Numbered from the stretch's first letter, positions 21,796 through 39,158 are shown. The stretch: DNA of 64,000 bases from Mycolicibacterium hassiacum DSM 44199 (GCF_900603025.1 NZ_LR026975.1:2232001-2296000); one strand, 5' to 3'. Program-made: numbers and translations. The notes: generated by a model from the letters alone, not told the origin.

Positions 21796-22035
21796 CGCGA
21801 AGGTCTCCTATGGCTCAGCGCGAACGTTGGGCACATTCGTCGTCAGGCCGATGAACAGGAGCCACAAAATGCACTCCCGCAACATCAGCACAAAATGCAC
21901 CGTACGTCACATCTGACGCCGAGGAAACTTTAGTAACGAATTACAAGTTTGTAATTGAGAAGAGCGTTATATTCCTGTGACTTTTCGAGCCCGAATCGGG
22001 GCAAAACCGCGGTGCGAGGCGGGATTTCGCGCCCG
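21796..22035 (-). promoter_or_regulatory. ripA upstream region with palindrome and direct repeats
   Basis: This 240-bp gene-free stretch separates ripA from the upstream membrane protein gene. It contains a perfect palindrome ATTACAA-gt-TTGTAAT (21940-21955) and two identical 12-bp direct repeats CACAAAATGCAC (21863-21874 and 21889-21900, repeat period 26 bp). The local base composition is much more AT-rich than the genes. A GTCACA element occurs further upstream on the minus strand. I see no c-di-AMP riboswitch consensus. Confidence 0.6.
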
Positions 22036-25589
<3,554 letters not shown>

Positions 25590-25617
25590 TCGTCGCGCCG
25601 GCCGAGTAGGGACCCCA

Positions 25618-26181
25618 GTGCCCCGGGTCACCGACGACCATCTGGCGGCGCGTCGTCGGCAGATTCTCGACGGCGCCCGCCGGTGCTTCGCACAGTACGG
25701 GTACGAGAAGGCGACCGTGCGGCGGCTCGAGCAGACGATCGGGCTGTCGCGCGGCGCCATCTTCCACCATTTCCGCGACAAGGACACGCTGTTCTTCGAG
25801 CTGGCCCGGGAGGACGCCGAGCGGATGGCCGATGTCGCCGCCCGCGAGGGGCTGGTGCAGGTGATGCGCGACATGCTCGCCGCGCCGGAGCAGTTCGACT
25901 GGCTGGCCACCCGGTTGGAGATCGCGCGCAAGCTGCGCAACGACCCGGAGTTCCGGCGCGGCTGGGCGGAACGGTCGAAGGAACTGGCCGAGGCCACCGA
26001 ACAGCGGTTGCGGATGCAGAAGCAGGCGGGCCGGCTGCGCGACGACGTGCCCAGCGCGGTGCTGCAGACCTACCTCGACCTGGTGCTCGACGGCCTGGTG
26101 GCGCGGCTGGCGTCCGGTGACGACCCGGAGCGGCTGGCCGCGGTGCTGGATCTGGTCGAGGATTCGGTCCGCCAGCGTTGA
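25618..26181 (+). CDS. acnR: TetR-family repressor of aconitase (AcnR type)
   Basis: A 187-residue TetR regulator. The N-terminal HTH (about 26-50: ATVRRLEQTIGLSRGAIFHHF) is followed by an all-helical ligand domain. It sits immediately downstream of acn, as AcnR does in corynebacteria and Rv1474c in M. tuberculosis. AcnR is known to repress acn in response to iron and citrate-metal complexes. The matching operator upstream of acn supports the assignment. GTG start at 25618. Confidence 0.9.
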   Translation: MPRVTDDHLAARRRQILDGARRCFAQYGYEKATVRRLEQTIGLSRGAIFHHFRDKDTLFFELAREDAERMADVAAREGLVQVMRDMLAAPEQFDWLATRLEIARKLRNDPEFRRGWAERSKELAEATEQRLRMQKQAGRLRDDVPSAVLQTYLDLVLDGLVARLASGDDPERLAAVLDLVEDSVRQR

Positions 26182-26193
26182 ACCGCCGGCTTA

Positions 26194-26213
26194 TCCGGGG
26201 CCGCCGGAGTTTT
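26194..26213 (+). terminator. Possible terminator after acnR
   Basis: TCCGG-ggccg-CCGGA followed by GTTTT lies between the convergent acnR and mini-HTH genes. The stem is only 5 bp, so this is a weak call. Confidence 0.3.
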
Positions 26214-26228
26214 CGCGTCGCGGGCGGG

Positions 26229-26429
26229 TCAGCTCGCGGTGCGGCGGCGGCCCCGGTGATTCGGTCCGCCGCGGCTGCGCATCGTCGTGCCCGACTCGCG
26301 CAGCATGCTGTGAATCGAGCCGTACGATCGGCCGGTGCTCGCCACCAGCGTGCGGATGCTGGCACCGCTTTCGTATGCGGCGCGCAGTTCGTTGAGCAGT
26401 TCCTCGCGGGACTTCTCGTTGTCCTTCAT
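26229..26429 (-). CDS. Small HTH protein of the Rv1473A type
   Basis: A 66-residue protein made almost entirely of one helix-turn-helix (ELLNELRAAYESGASIRTLVASTGRSYGSIHSMLRESG) with an arginine-rich tail. The motif resembles the C-terminal DNA-binding helices of Lsr2 and similar mini-HTH proteins. Position and size match Rv1473A. The ATG at 26429 is preferred over the GTG two codons upstream because GGGGAGG lies at normal spacing. It is probably a DNA-binding protein; no target is known. Confidence 0.8.
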   Translation of the reverse strand: MKDNEKSREELLNELRAAYESGASIRTLVASTGRSYGSIHSMLRESGTTMRSRGGPNHRGRRRTAS

Positions 26430-26525
26430 CGGCACCTCCCCACGCGTTGCTGCACCGACTGATACCCAGCGTAGGGAGCCGCTACACCGCCGCGGCGGAG
26501 TTTGGCCAAATGATTCGGTTCGGGT

Positions 26526-28148
<1,623 letters not shown>

Positions 28149-28267
28149 GCTGCGGCTCCTCGGTGACGAGGGCATGGCTCGGCCACGCCCGGGGTGGTTG
28201 GGATACGGCATCCGAGGCTAGCGGCTCGGGCGGGCCGGATGCCAATCGGTTTTCGGACCCCGACCGG

Positions 28268-29086
<819 letters not shown>

Positions 29087-29117
29087 GGCTGAGCACGCTA
29101 GCGCGTGCCGGTCAGGA

Positions 29118-29489
29118 TCAGGCCTGTTCGGCCTCTTCGGCCTCCTGCGCCGCGATAGCGGCGTCGATGTCGAACTCCTTGATCTTCTGCACCAGCTCGT
29201 CCAGCGCGGCCGGCGGCAGGGCACCGGCCTGGTTGTAGACCAGGTAGCCCTTCTTGAACGCCATCAGCGTCGGAATCGAGCGGATGTCGGCCGCCGCGGC
29301 GAGCTCCTGCTCGGCCTCGGTGTCGACCTTGGCATGCACCACGTCGGGGTGCTTCTCGGCCGACGCGGCGAAGGTCGGCGCGAACGCGCGGCAGGGCGCA
29401 CACCAGGACGCCCAGAAGTCCACCAGCACGATCTCGTTCTCCGAGATGAGGTCGTTGAACTGATCGGCGGTGATGTCTCGTGTAGTCAC
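29118..29489 (-). CDS. trxB1: Thioredoxin
   Basis: A 123-residue thioredoxin with the redox motif WCAPC (about residues 28-32) and the cis-proline loop RSIPTLM, followed by an acidic tail (EAEEAEQA). It reduces protein disulfides in the cytosol. It is equivalent to Rv1471. In M. tuberculosis a second thioredoxin (trxA) and ctpD lie beyond this point; here the accessory island begins instead. GTG start at 29489. Confidence 0.94.
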   Translation of the reverse strand: MTTRDITADQFNDLISENEIVLVDFWASWCAPCRAFAPTFAASAEKHPDVVHAKVDTEAEQELAAAADIRSIPTLMAFKKGYLVYNQAGALPPAALDELVQKIKEFDIDAAIAAQEAEEAEQA

Positions 29490-29592
29490 GCTGTGGTCAA
29501 CGCACGGCACGGCCGGGGTGTTCCCGGATCAGGAATGTCGCTGTGCCACCCGCTCGGCGCGCCGGACGAAAGCCGGCACCGTGACCGTCGGG

Positions 29593-30873
29593 TCATTGGG
29601 TGCCGGTCTGTTCGATCCGGGGTTCGGGTTCATGTCGCCGGCGACGGTTGGCCAGCACTCCCCCGAAGTCGATCAGCTGCTGCCCGACGTTACTGAGCGC
29701 ACGACTGGTGCCCTCCAGCGCCATGTCGACCGTGGCGGAGACGGCTCGCAACGGCGTGGGTACCTCGAGATGCTCCCACTGTTCGGCCTGTCGGCGCCGG
29801 GCTCGGGCGAAATCGTCGAGGGCGTGGCGCAGCCGTTCGCGGTCCTCGGTCAGCCGACGTAGCGCCGGATAGCGGAAGCCGTCGAGTTCGGTTCGGCTGG
29901 CTGCCTGCTCGATGGCGCTCTTGGCCACGCGGTACAGCCTGCCGTCTTCCTGGACCTGGTGGGCGAGCAGCTCCCGGGTGGCTTCGATGACCTGCTCGCG
30001 ATGTTCGGGCTCGTTGGCAACCACTCGGGCGATGAGCAGCCGCTGCCACTTGAACAGGGAGTCCTGGGCGACGAGCAGCAGATGCAGGGTGTCGATGATC
30101 CGGTTCTCCTCGAGCACCCGGCGCATCCGCTTGGCGCGCTCGGACACCGAGCCGTCTGCCGGAACGCTGCGCAGCGAGATCTCGAAGTGGTTGCGCAGCT
30201 TCTCGACGACGGCCTCCAACGCCGGTCCGAGCGAGGCGACGGACTCCCATAACGCATCGGGGAGGGTGCCGTGGCTGTCGAGGTAGCGGATCAGCCGGTC
30301 GAGGCTGGTGTGGTGGCCGACGACGTCGCCGAACCGCTCCGCCTCGGCGAGTTTGAGGACCGCGTCGACCTTGCCCTCCACGCGCTGCACCGACTCATCG
30401 ACCTGGGCGATGGCCGAGGTCAGCGCCATCTGCACGGCGATGAGCTGGATACTCGCCATCCGTTGCGGGCTGAGCGAGGTCGGTTTCCACTGCAGCTGTT
30501 TGACGAACCTGCCGCCGGCACCGCGGGTCATCATGCGGAAATACCCGGCGTCCCCGGGGATGGCGCGTGCCGCCTTGAGTGCCTTGAGGCTGTCCTGCGA
30601 GAGCATGACGAATCGGCCGGATTGCCGCGCGACCGACGCCGCCCCGGCCACATACCCGGCTGCCGCACCCACGGTTGCCGAGTCGACCGATGACTCGTGA
30701 AACGACTCGCCGGCGAGTCGGCGGAGGTGTGCGACGTACTCCTCGACCTCGTCGGGTTCGCCCTCGATCAGCAGCCCTTCGGGCTCTACCGCAATGCTGA
30801 TCTCGCGGACCGGCTCGATCGCGCCATCACCGCTCAACCTGTGCCCCCTCATCCCCGGTACGAACGCACTCAC
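29593..30873 (-). CDS. Unrecognised 426-residue protein at the island edge
   Basis: I do not recognise this protein. Residues about 20-55 form a small alpha/beta segment (ISIAVEPEGLLIEGEPDEVEEYVAHLRRLAG). A glycine/alanine-rich hydrophobic stretch follows (about 66-82, ATVGAAAGYVAGAASVARQ). The rest is nearly all helical, with long charged helices (VEGKVDAVLKLAEAERF, LTEDRERLRHALDDFARARRRQAEQWE) suggestive of coiled coil. There is no obvious catalytic motif. It starts at the GTG at 30873, or at the ATG at 30852. It is followed upstream by the UvrA-like gene in the same orientation after 44 bp. The base composition is like the chromosome. Confidence 0.7.
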   Translation of the reverse strand: MSAFVPGMRGHRLSGDGAIEPVREISIAVEPEGLLIEGEPDEVEEYVAHLRRLAGESFHESSVDSATVGAAAGYVAGAASVARQSGRFVMLSQDSLKALKAARAIPGDAGYFRMMTRGAGGRFVKQLQWKPTSLSPQRMASIQLIAVQMALTSAIAQVDESVQRVEGKVDAVLKLAEAERFGDVVGHHTSLDRLIRYLDSHGTLPDALWESVASLGPALEAVVEKLRNHFEISLRSVPADGSVSERAKRMRRVLEENRIIDTLHLLLVAQDSLFKWQRLLIARVVANEPEHREQVIEATRELLAHQVQEDGRLYRVAKSAIEQAASRTELDGFRYPALRRLTEDRERLRHALDDFARARRRQAEQWEHLEVPTPLRAVSATVDMALEGTSRALSNVGQQLIDFGGVLANRRRRHEPEPRIEQTGTQ

Positions 30874-30917
30874 AATGTACGGAATACGGGCGACGCTCCG
30901 CGTCGTATCGGCTCACG

Positions 30918-33449
<2,532 letters not shown>

Positions 33450-33549
33450 GGGGACACGGTACGGGGCACCGGAGTGGGGTCCCTAACGCCGATACTGGAA
33501 GCCATCGCCTCACGAAATCGCCCTATGACAGAACCACTCTCCTTCTCGA

Positions 33550-35388
33550 TCAGGAAGTCTTTGTGTTCGTTAGATGCCGGCCGATATACCCTATATATAT
33601 CTTCCCGGTACCATTTGTGTCATCATAATAGTACATTCTGGGAGCAAAGGCGTCACGCCACGTCGGCTTGAAATGTGCCTCCATTAGAACTTTGCCCGAG
33701 GGGTTGACTGACGTTGGAACCGAAAATATCCTCTCGCTGCCCCAGCGTTTAAGCGTTGTTTCGCTTTCCTTTGGCGCATGGCGCGACGGTGCGCATTTAT
33801 GGCCAACGATCTCGTCGTTCGTCAGATAGTGGTGGACACCCCCGGAAATGCGCCCCTGCGCTCGACCTTCGGCGTAATCATATAGGACATGGATGAAATC
33901 CCAGAAGGCGTGGGCATACCTCGGAGTTGGCTCGTATACATCAACCTCGAGCGCCTTGTCTTCATCGCCAGTGAATTCGACCCTGCTGAAAACAATATGT
34001 TCACTTCCCGGCGTGATTCGCTCAAGCAGATTCAATATGTCGTCCGGAGGATCCCATACACTGTCTTCTCTTTCAACGTAGACGAGTTCCACTCTACCGG
34101 ATGCCACCAGCCGTTGACGCAGAACAACGACTTCGCGCTCATATTTTCGCCGCTCCTCTTCGGCAACGGCAAGATCCAGCGAAAGGTTTTCGACTTGCGC
34201 TCTCAGTTCGCGAATATTATTTTCAAGCTTCTCTCTAACTTCAGCAGCCTTATTGAGCTCATCATGCCGCAACGCCGCTTCAAATGTTCGGCGCTCGAGT
34301 AACTCGTCGAGCTTCGTCAGCGAGCTATCGGAGATAGCCCAATCATCGCCAAGCCAGCGATTAATCAGAACCGATAGCCGAGTCATCGGTGTTGCAACAG
34401 CTGGATCTTGACGCGGTTCTTGAGTTTGAATAACAGACTGCGCGTCGACAATCTGCCGCTCTAGATCCCAATTCCGTTGAGCCTCTGCGTGAACCCGCGC
34501 AAGGATATCCAAGCCACGTCGGACGTCGCCCGGTAGATCACGCTCGATAAAACGAAGACGAGAGGCGTGAGCATGCAATCCAACGAGTTCATTCCGAACT
34601 TTACCTCGACGGATATATCTAATTAGCGTTTTCGGATATAGTTTAGGGTGACGTAACGAGTCTTCGGGCGATTCGATATCAACCTTAGGCGCAAATGTCC
34701 TGATGACAGCCTTTTCAATCTGATGCGACTGCGGTAGAGACTGCTGTAAAATCGCAGTGGCAGCTTCGTCGAGGATAAATGTAGATGCTACCCCCACACT
34801 ATATGAGGTTAGCTCGCGAATCAACGCCCGCCATTTCTCTTCGTCGTCCGGCCAGGGCAACGGAGCGACTATAACAGAGGCTGTCCGCGCCTGATCGAGA
34901 ATTGCGGACTGAACGGTGTCGACATCGATTTTCCGGACGACTTGCGGCTCCCCTGTTAGCGGCATTCTTCCATCGAACGCGCGATGGGAGTCAAGAATTC
35001 GGCGCATCAGGCGCGGTGGCGCGACCGTCCGAATAGCCTGGTCGACAGTTTCGACGTCTAGCTCTACATCGACAACCAGAGTGTTTGGAAAACTTTTCGC
35101 TCGCGGCACCGAAAGAGCGTAAAGAGAAACTGTAAAAGTTCCGCGATTGTTGGACTCCATAAGTCGGTATAGTCGGCGACAGGAACCGTCTGGTCTCTCG
35201 GTGTCGTGCACGACGGTCAGTCGCGCATTCGAACCAAGGCGAAATTCGCCTTCGCCATCCCAATCAGCAGTTTCAAGAGTACCCTTTTTTTTCTTCTCTC
35301 TGAGCCATGCGACCAGCTGCGATTCTGCGGCGATGATGGCATCATCGGAATCGTCTAGCCGGACAATCGCCCGATACCCCAGCGCCAC
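33550..35388 (-). CDS. AT-rich unrecognised coiled-coil protein, divergent from the defence operon
   Basis: I do not recognise this 612-residue protein. The N-terminal third is alpha/beta. Residues about 160-300 contain a strand-helix region with SVIVAPLPWPDDEEKWRAL, TFILDEAATAIL and AVIRTFAP followed by RHPKLYPKTLIRY. Residues about 360-430 are a strong coiled coil (ELRAQVENLSLDLAVAEEE). The C-terminal domain (about 445-612) ends in EAHFKPTWRDAFAPRMYYYDD and GKIYIGYIGRHL, a strand-rich end with conserved-looking H, K, R and Y residues. Codon use is markedly AT-rich (many ATA, TTA, AAT, TCT), unlike neighbours, which indicates recent transfer. The GTG at 35388 lies 9 nt after AGGAGG; a TTG two codons upstream is possible. 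It diverges from the helicase operon. Confidence 0.8.
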   Translation of the reverse strand: MALGYRAIVRLDDSDDAIIAAESQLVAWLREKKKKGTLETADWDGEGEFRLGSNARLTVVHDTERPDGSCRRLYRLMESNNRGTFTVSLYALSVPRAKSFPNTLVVDVELDVETVDQAIRTVAPPRLMRRILDSHRAFDGRMPLTGEPQVVRKIDVDTVQSAILDQARTASVIVAPLPWPDDEEKWRALIRELTSYSVGVASTFILDEAATAILQQSLPQSHQIEKAVIRTFAPKVDIESPEDSLRHPKLYPKTLIRYIRRGKVRNELVGLHAHASRLRFIERDLPGDVRRGLDILARVHAEAQRNWDLERQIVDAQSVIQTQEPRQDPAVATPMTRLSVLINRWLGDDWAISDSSLTKLDELLERRTFEAALRHDELNKAAEVREKLENNIRELRAQVENLSLDLAVAEEERRKYEREVVVLRQRLVASGRVELVYVEREDSVWDPPDDILNLLERITPGSEHIVFSRVEFTGDEDKALEVDVYEPTPRYAHAFWDFIHVLYDYAEGRAQGRISGGVHHYLTNDEIVGHKCAPSRHAPKESETTLKRWGSERIFSVPTSVNPSGKVLMEAHFKPTWRDAFAPRMYYYDDTNGTGKIYIGYIGRHLTNTKTS

Positions 35389-35747
35389 GCCCAATGCCCT
35401 CCTGCGACCTAGGAATTGCTCTCCGGCGGAAGCCTACACAGAGAACTCAGACAAGTCACCACAAAAGGTGTACATTTCGCAGGTCGTTCCGACCGGGGAT
35501 CGCCTTCCAGTCCTCACATCCTGGTCAGCGAGACGAATCCCGCTTGACCCACTTGCCCCGGGCCTACAACAGCAGTACCTGAATAGCGAATAGATGCTCT
35601 TCATGACACGTTTACTACGTTGCTATCGTCGAACCCGACAGACGCTGGCGACATGGAACACGCCCACGGCGCGACTCGAAACCACCGTCGCCCTATTGTC
35701 GGTAGCGTCGACTACCGTTAAGCAGCTATCGAACTGGGAGGGGCGCG
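35389..35747. promoter_or_regulatory. Divergent intergenic region of the defence cluster
   Basis: This 359-bp gene-free stretch separates the AT-rich gene from the helicase. It carries an AGGAGG site for the former at 35398-35403 and GGGAGGGG for the latter at 35737-35744. Short frames inside it have poor codon use and no RBS. A candidate promoter for the helicase is TTGTCG (35696-35701), 17 nt, TAAGCA (35719-35724). I see no RNA gene or repeat array. Confidence 0.5.
35700..35717. promoter_or_regulatory. Inverted repeat in the helicase promoter
   Basis: CGGTAG-cgtcga-CTACCG has perfect 6-bp arms and falls exactly in the spacer between the proposed -35 and -10 of the helicase operon, 30 bp before the GTG. 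The position suits a repressor or autoregulator. Confidence 0.5.
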
Positions 35748-38700
35748 GTGCTGCTGGAGGACCTGAAGCCAGGTCTGCGAGTCGACGGGTTGATCCCGGG
35801 TACGACGATCACCGTCATCTTTGCCCAGTGGCACGGCACCGACGCCCTCGAGCTGACCTACAAGACCAGCGACGGGGGTCTCGGCCAACAGGTGGTTTTC
35901 CGTAAGGACGAGGACAAACTGTCCGTCGCCCAGACCGGCAGCCGCGCCTTCGACGCCAATGCGACGGACTTCAAGCTGGCGGCCGAGGCCCAGCGGATCT
36001 CCCTGGCCGGGTTGTTCGACCCGATGCTGGCGGTGGCGACCAGCGATGTCCGGCCATTGCCCCACCAGATCAGGGCCGTGTACGGGGAGTTGCTCCCCCG
36101 GACGCCGCTACGCTTCCTGCTCGCCGACGACCCAGGTGCCGGCAAAACCATCATGGCCGGGCTCTACATCAAGGAACTTTTGCTGCGCGACGATGTGCGA
36201 CGCTGCCTGGTGGTGGCTCCCGGTGGCTTGGTCGAGCAGTGGCAGGATGAGCTGTTCTTCAAGTTCGGCCTGCGGTTCGATCTGCTGACCAACCAGCTCA
36301 TCGACGCCAACGCCAACCTCAACGTCTTCGAGACCCACCCGCTGCTCATCGCGCGGATGGACCAACTTGCCCGCAACGAGGAGTTGCAGGCACAGCTCGG
36401 GGAAACCGAGTGGGACCTGGTGATCGTCGACGAGGCGCATCGCATGGGTGCCCACTACTTCGGTGGGAAGGTGGAGAAAACCAAGCGCTTCCTGCTCGGG
36501 GAGCTGCTCGGCACGATCACGCGGCATTTCCTGCTCATGACCGCCACTCCCCACTCCGGCAAGGAAGAGGATTTCCAGCTCTTTCTCACGCTGCTGGACC
36601 GTGACCGGTTCGAAGGCAGGAACACGAGGACTGCCGACACCAGCGGCATCATGCGCCGCATGATCAAAGAAGAGCTGCTGACCTTCGAGGGCAAGAAGCT
36701 CTTCCCGGAGCGGATCGCCGAGACCGTCCCGTACGAGGTCACCGAACGCGAGTACGACCTCTACGAACGGGTCACCGAATACGTGCGGGAGGGCATGAAC
36801 CGCGCCGACAAGGTGGGCGGCAAACGCAAGAACACGGTCGGATTCGCGTTGACAGTCCTGCAGCGCCGGCTCGCCTCCAGCCCGGAGGCCATCTACAAGA
36901 GCCTGGTTCGGCGCGCCCAGCGGCTGGAGCGCAAGAAGCAGCAGCTCCTCGACGGCACCTACACCGAAAAAGAGCCGACGGTCGATCTCGAAGCACTCGA
37001 CGCCGATGACTACAACGCCGAGCAGATCGAAGAACTCGAAGAAGAACTGCTCGATGCGGCGACCGCGGCGCAAACCGTGGAAGAGCTCGATGCGGAGCTA
37101 CGCCATCTCGCGGAGCTTATCGAGGTCGCCCGCCAGGTCCGCGACTCCGGTGTCGACCGCAAGTGGACCGAGTTGAGCAGAATCCTGCAGGACGAGGCCC
37201 TCACCCTCGACGCCAAGGGGTACCCCCGGAAGCTCATCATCTTCACCGAACACCGCGACACCCTCGACTACCTCGCCGCGCGGATTCGCTCGCTGATCGG
37301 CAAAGCCGATGCCGTGCAGGCCATCCACGGCGGGGTGCGCCGCGCCGAGCGACGCCGCATCACCGAGGAGTTCACAAAGAACCCGGGATGCCAGATCCTC
37401 ATTGCCACCGACGCCGCCGGTGAGGGGCTGAACCTGCAAGCCGCGCACTTGATGGTCAACTACGACCTGCCCTGGAACCCGAACCGCATCGAGCAGCGCT
37501 TCGGCCGCATCCACCGCATCGGCCAGCAAGAGGTCTGCCGGTTGTGGAACATCGTTGCCGGCAACACCCGCGAGGGCGAGGTATTCGTTCGTCTACTCGC
37601 AAAGATCGAAGAGCAGCGAAAAGCCTATGGCGGAAAGGTTTTCGACGTCCTGGGCCAGGTCTTCACCGAGACGCCATTGCGGGATCTGCTGATCGAAGCG
37701 ATCCGTTACGGCGAACGGGACGATGTCAAGGCCAGGATGCACGAGGTGATCGATCACAAAGTCGCTGACGGCCTCAAGGAAGTCCTGGAGCAGCAGGCGT
37801 TGGCGTCCGATCATCTCGCTGAAGCAGACATGGCCCAGTTGCGCGCGGCCATGGACGAGGCCAGAGCGATGCGGCTGCAGCCGCACTACATCGAGATGGC
37901 CTTCAAAGCCGCATTCACCCGGCTCGGCGGGCGCATCGCCAAGCGCGAGCGTGGCCGCTACGAGATCACCCACGTCCCGGCCCAGCTCCGCGCGGGCAAG
38001 TACCAGCCGATCGCCACCAAGTATGACCGCGTCACCTTCGACCTGGACCGGGTCGAACCCGACGGCCTCCCCCGCGCAGACCTCCTCGCGCCCGGTCATC
38101 CGCTGCACGACGCGGTGATGGACGAAGCCATTCGCCAGTTCGGTGGCGCACTGAATTCCGGCACCGTGCTGGTGTCGGCGAAACTCGAGGAACCCCACCT
38201 GCTGGTCGGGGTGATCGAGGAAATCGTTGATGCGACCGGCGCCACGGTGTCGCGCCGCTTCGGCTATGCGCTCGTCGACAGTACCGGCACAGTCACGCCA
38301 GCCGGGCCGGCACCGTATCTCGACTGTGTCGCCGCACCTGAGACCCCGACGGTGGCGGAAGCACGGCAACTGCCGTGGCTGGCCGACGCGGAAGACCGCG
38401 CGACGAGCTGGATCATCACCAATCACCTCCCCGAATACCTCGCGGAAGTACAGCCCCGCCGGGCCGCCGATTTGGCCAAGACCCGAGAACTGGTCGTGAA
38501 GCGGCTGGAGAGCGAACGAGACCGCCTTCTGCTCGAAGCCGCTGTGGCCGCCGAAAAGGAGCGTGCCGGCGAGAAGCCGAAGGAGTCCGCCGAGAGCCTC
38601 AACCGCAAGGCCGTCGAACTCGATGCCCGACTTCGCAAGCGGCTCGAGGTGCTCGATCAACAGGCGCAGATGTCCACCAAGCCGCCGCGCATCATGACCG

Positions 38701-39158
38701 CGGCGTTGATGCTGCCGGTGAGCATGGTGGATGGTGACCTGCCCGACTCGGTGCCGATCCACGCGAAGGAAACCACCGCCGTCGAGCGCCGCGGCATCGA
38801 ACGTGTTCTCACGGCTGAGCGCCGGCTCGGCCGCATACCTGTCGAACAAGCGCACAACAACAAGGGCTTCGACATCCTGTCGTCGGACCCGAGCGGTGAC
38901 ACCTACCGCATCGAGGTCAAAGCGCGCTTGGCTGGCGCAACCGACTTCTTCGTCACCCACAACGAGGTGATGGTGGGCAAGAACGCCGCCCCGCGCTACA
39001 GACTCGCCCTGGTCAAGGTCGACCCGCGCGGACCCGACTACGACGAAGTCCGTTATCTCGACAACCCATTCGCGACGACCGAGTTGGGCGACTTCGAAGC
39101 CACCGGGGTTCGCGGCGACTGGAACAAGATGTGGAGCAAAGGAACCGAACCGTTCTGA
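35748..39158 (+). CDS. SF2/SNF2-type helicase with C-terminal DUF3883 domain (Hma-type defence helicase)
   Basis: A 1136-residue DNA translocase or helicase. Motifs in order: DDPGAGKT (Walker A, 127-134), VIVDEAH (225-231), TATPHS (265-270), a helical insertion rich in glutamate (about 390-470), then the second RecA domain with TDAAGEGLNLQ and QRFGRIHRIGQ (near 583-593). The C-terminal region has a charged coiled coil (about 900-970). It ends with a DUF3883-like domain in which GFDI (about 1040) and IEVKA (1055-1059) resemble the catalytic core of PD-(D/E)xK nucleases. GTG start with GGGAGGGG upstream. Its stop overlaps the methylase ATG (TGATG). Such helicases occur with DUF1156 and DUF499 proteins in anti-phage clusters. 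Confidence 0.93.
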   Translation: MLLEDLKPGLRVDGLIPGTTITVIFAQWHGTDALELTYKTSDGGLGQQVVFRKDEDKLSVAQTGSRAFDANATDFKLAAEAQRISLAGLFDPMLAVATSDVRPLPHQIRAVYGELLPRTPLRFLLADDPGAGKTIMAGLYIKELLLRDDVRRCLVVAPGGLVEQWQDELFFKFGLRFDLLTNQLIDANANLNVFETHPLLIARMDQLARNEELQAQLGETEWDLVIVDEAHRMGAHYFGGKVEKTKRFLLGELLGTITRHFLLMTATPHSGKEEDFQLFLTLLDRDRFEGRNTRTADTSGIMRRMIKEELLTFEGKKLFPERIAETVPYEVTEREYDLYERVTEYVREGMNRADKVGGKRKNTVGFALTVLQRRLASSPEAIYKSLVRRAQRLERKKQQLLDGTYTEKEPTVDLEALDADDYNAEQIEELEEELLDAATAAQTVEELDAELRHLAELIEVARQVRDSGVDRKWTELSRILQDEALTLDAKGYPRKLIIFTEHRDTLDYLAARIRSLIGKADAVQAIHGGVRRAERRRITEEFTKNPGCQILIATDAAGEGLNLQAAHLMVNYDLPWNPNRIEQRFGRIHRIGQQEVCRLWNIVAGNTREGEVFVRLLAKIEEQRKAYGGKVFDVLGQVFTETPLRDLLIEAIRYGERDDVKARMHEVIDHKVADGLKEVLEQQALASDHLAEADMAQLRAAMDEARAMRLQPHYIEMAFKAAFTRLGGRIAKRERGRYEITHVPAQLRAGKYQPIATKYDRVTFDLDRVEPDGLPRADLLAPGHPLHDAVMDEAIRQFGGALNSGTVLVSAKLEEPHLLVGVIEEIVDATGATVSRRFGYALVDSTGTVTPAGPAPYLDCVAAPETPTVAEARQLPWLADAEDRATSWIITNHLPEYLAEVQPRRAADLAKTRELVVKRLESERDRLLLEAAVAAEKERAGEKPKESAESLNRKAVELDARLRKRLEVLDQQAQMSTKPPRIMTAALMLPVSMVDGDLPDSVPIHAKETTAVERRGIERVLTAERRLGRIPVEQAHNNKGFDILSSDPSGDTYRIEVKARLAGATDFFVTHNEVMVGKNAAPRYRLALVKVDPRGPDYDEVRYLDNPFATTELGDFEATGVRGDWNKMWSKGTEPF

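Noticed and set aside
21796-22035. A c-di-AMP (ydaO) riboswitch before ripA
   Set aside because: Such elements precede some actinobacterial cell-wall hydrolase genes, but the conserved ydaO sequence blocks are not seen here.
35594-35905. A 103-codon frame upstream of the helicase
   Set aside because: Poor codon use, no RBS, and it runs into the helicase in another frame. It covers the palindrome and the promoter.
39131-39157. An earlier GTG start for the methylase at 39131
   Set aside because: It adds nine codons inside the helicase end. The ATG at 39158 gives the TGATG coupling and the expected N-terminus.
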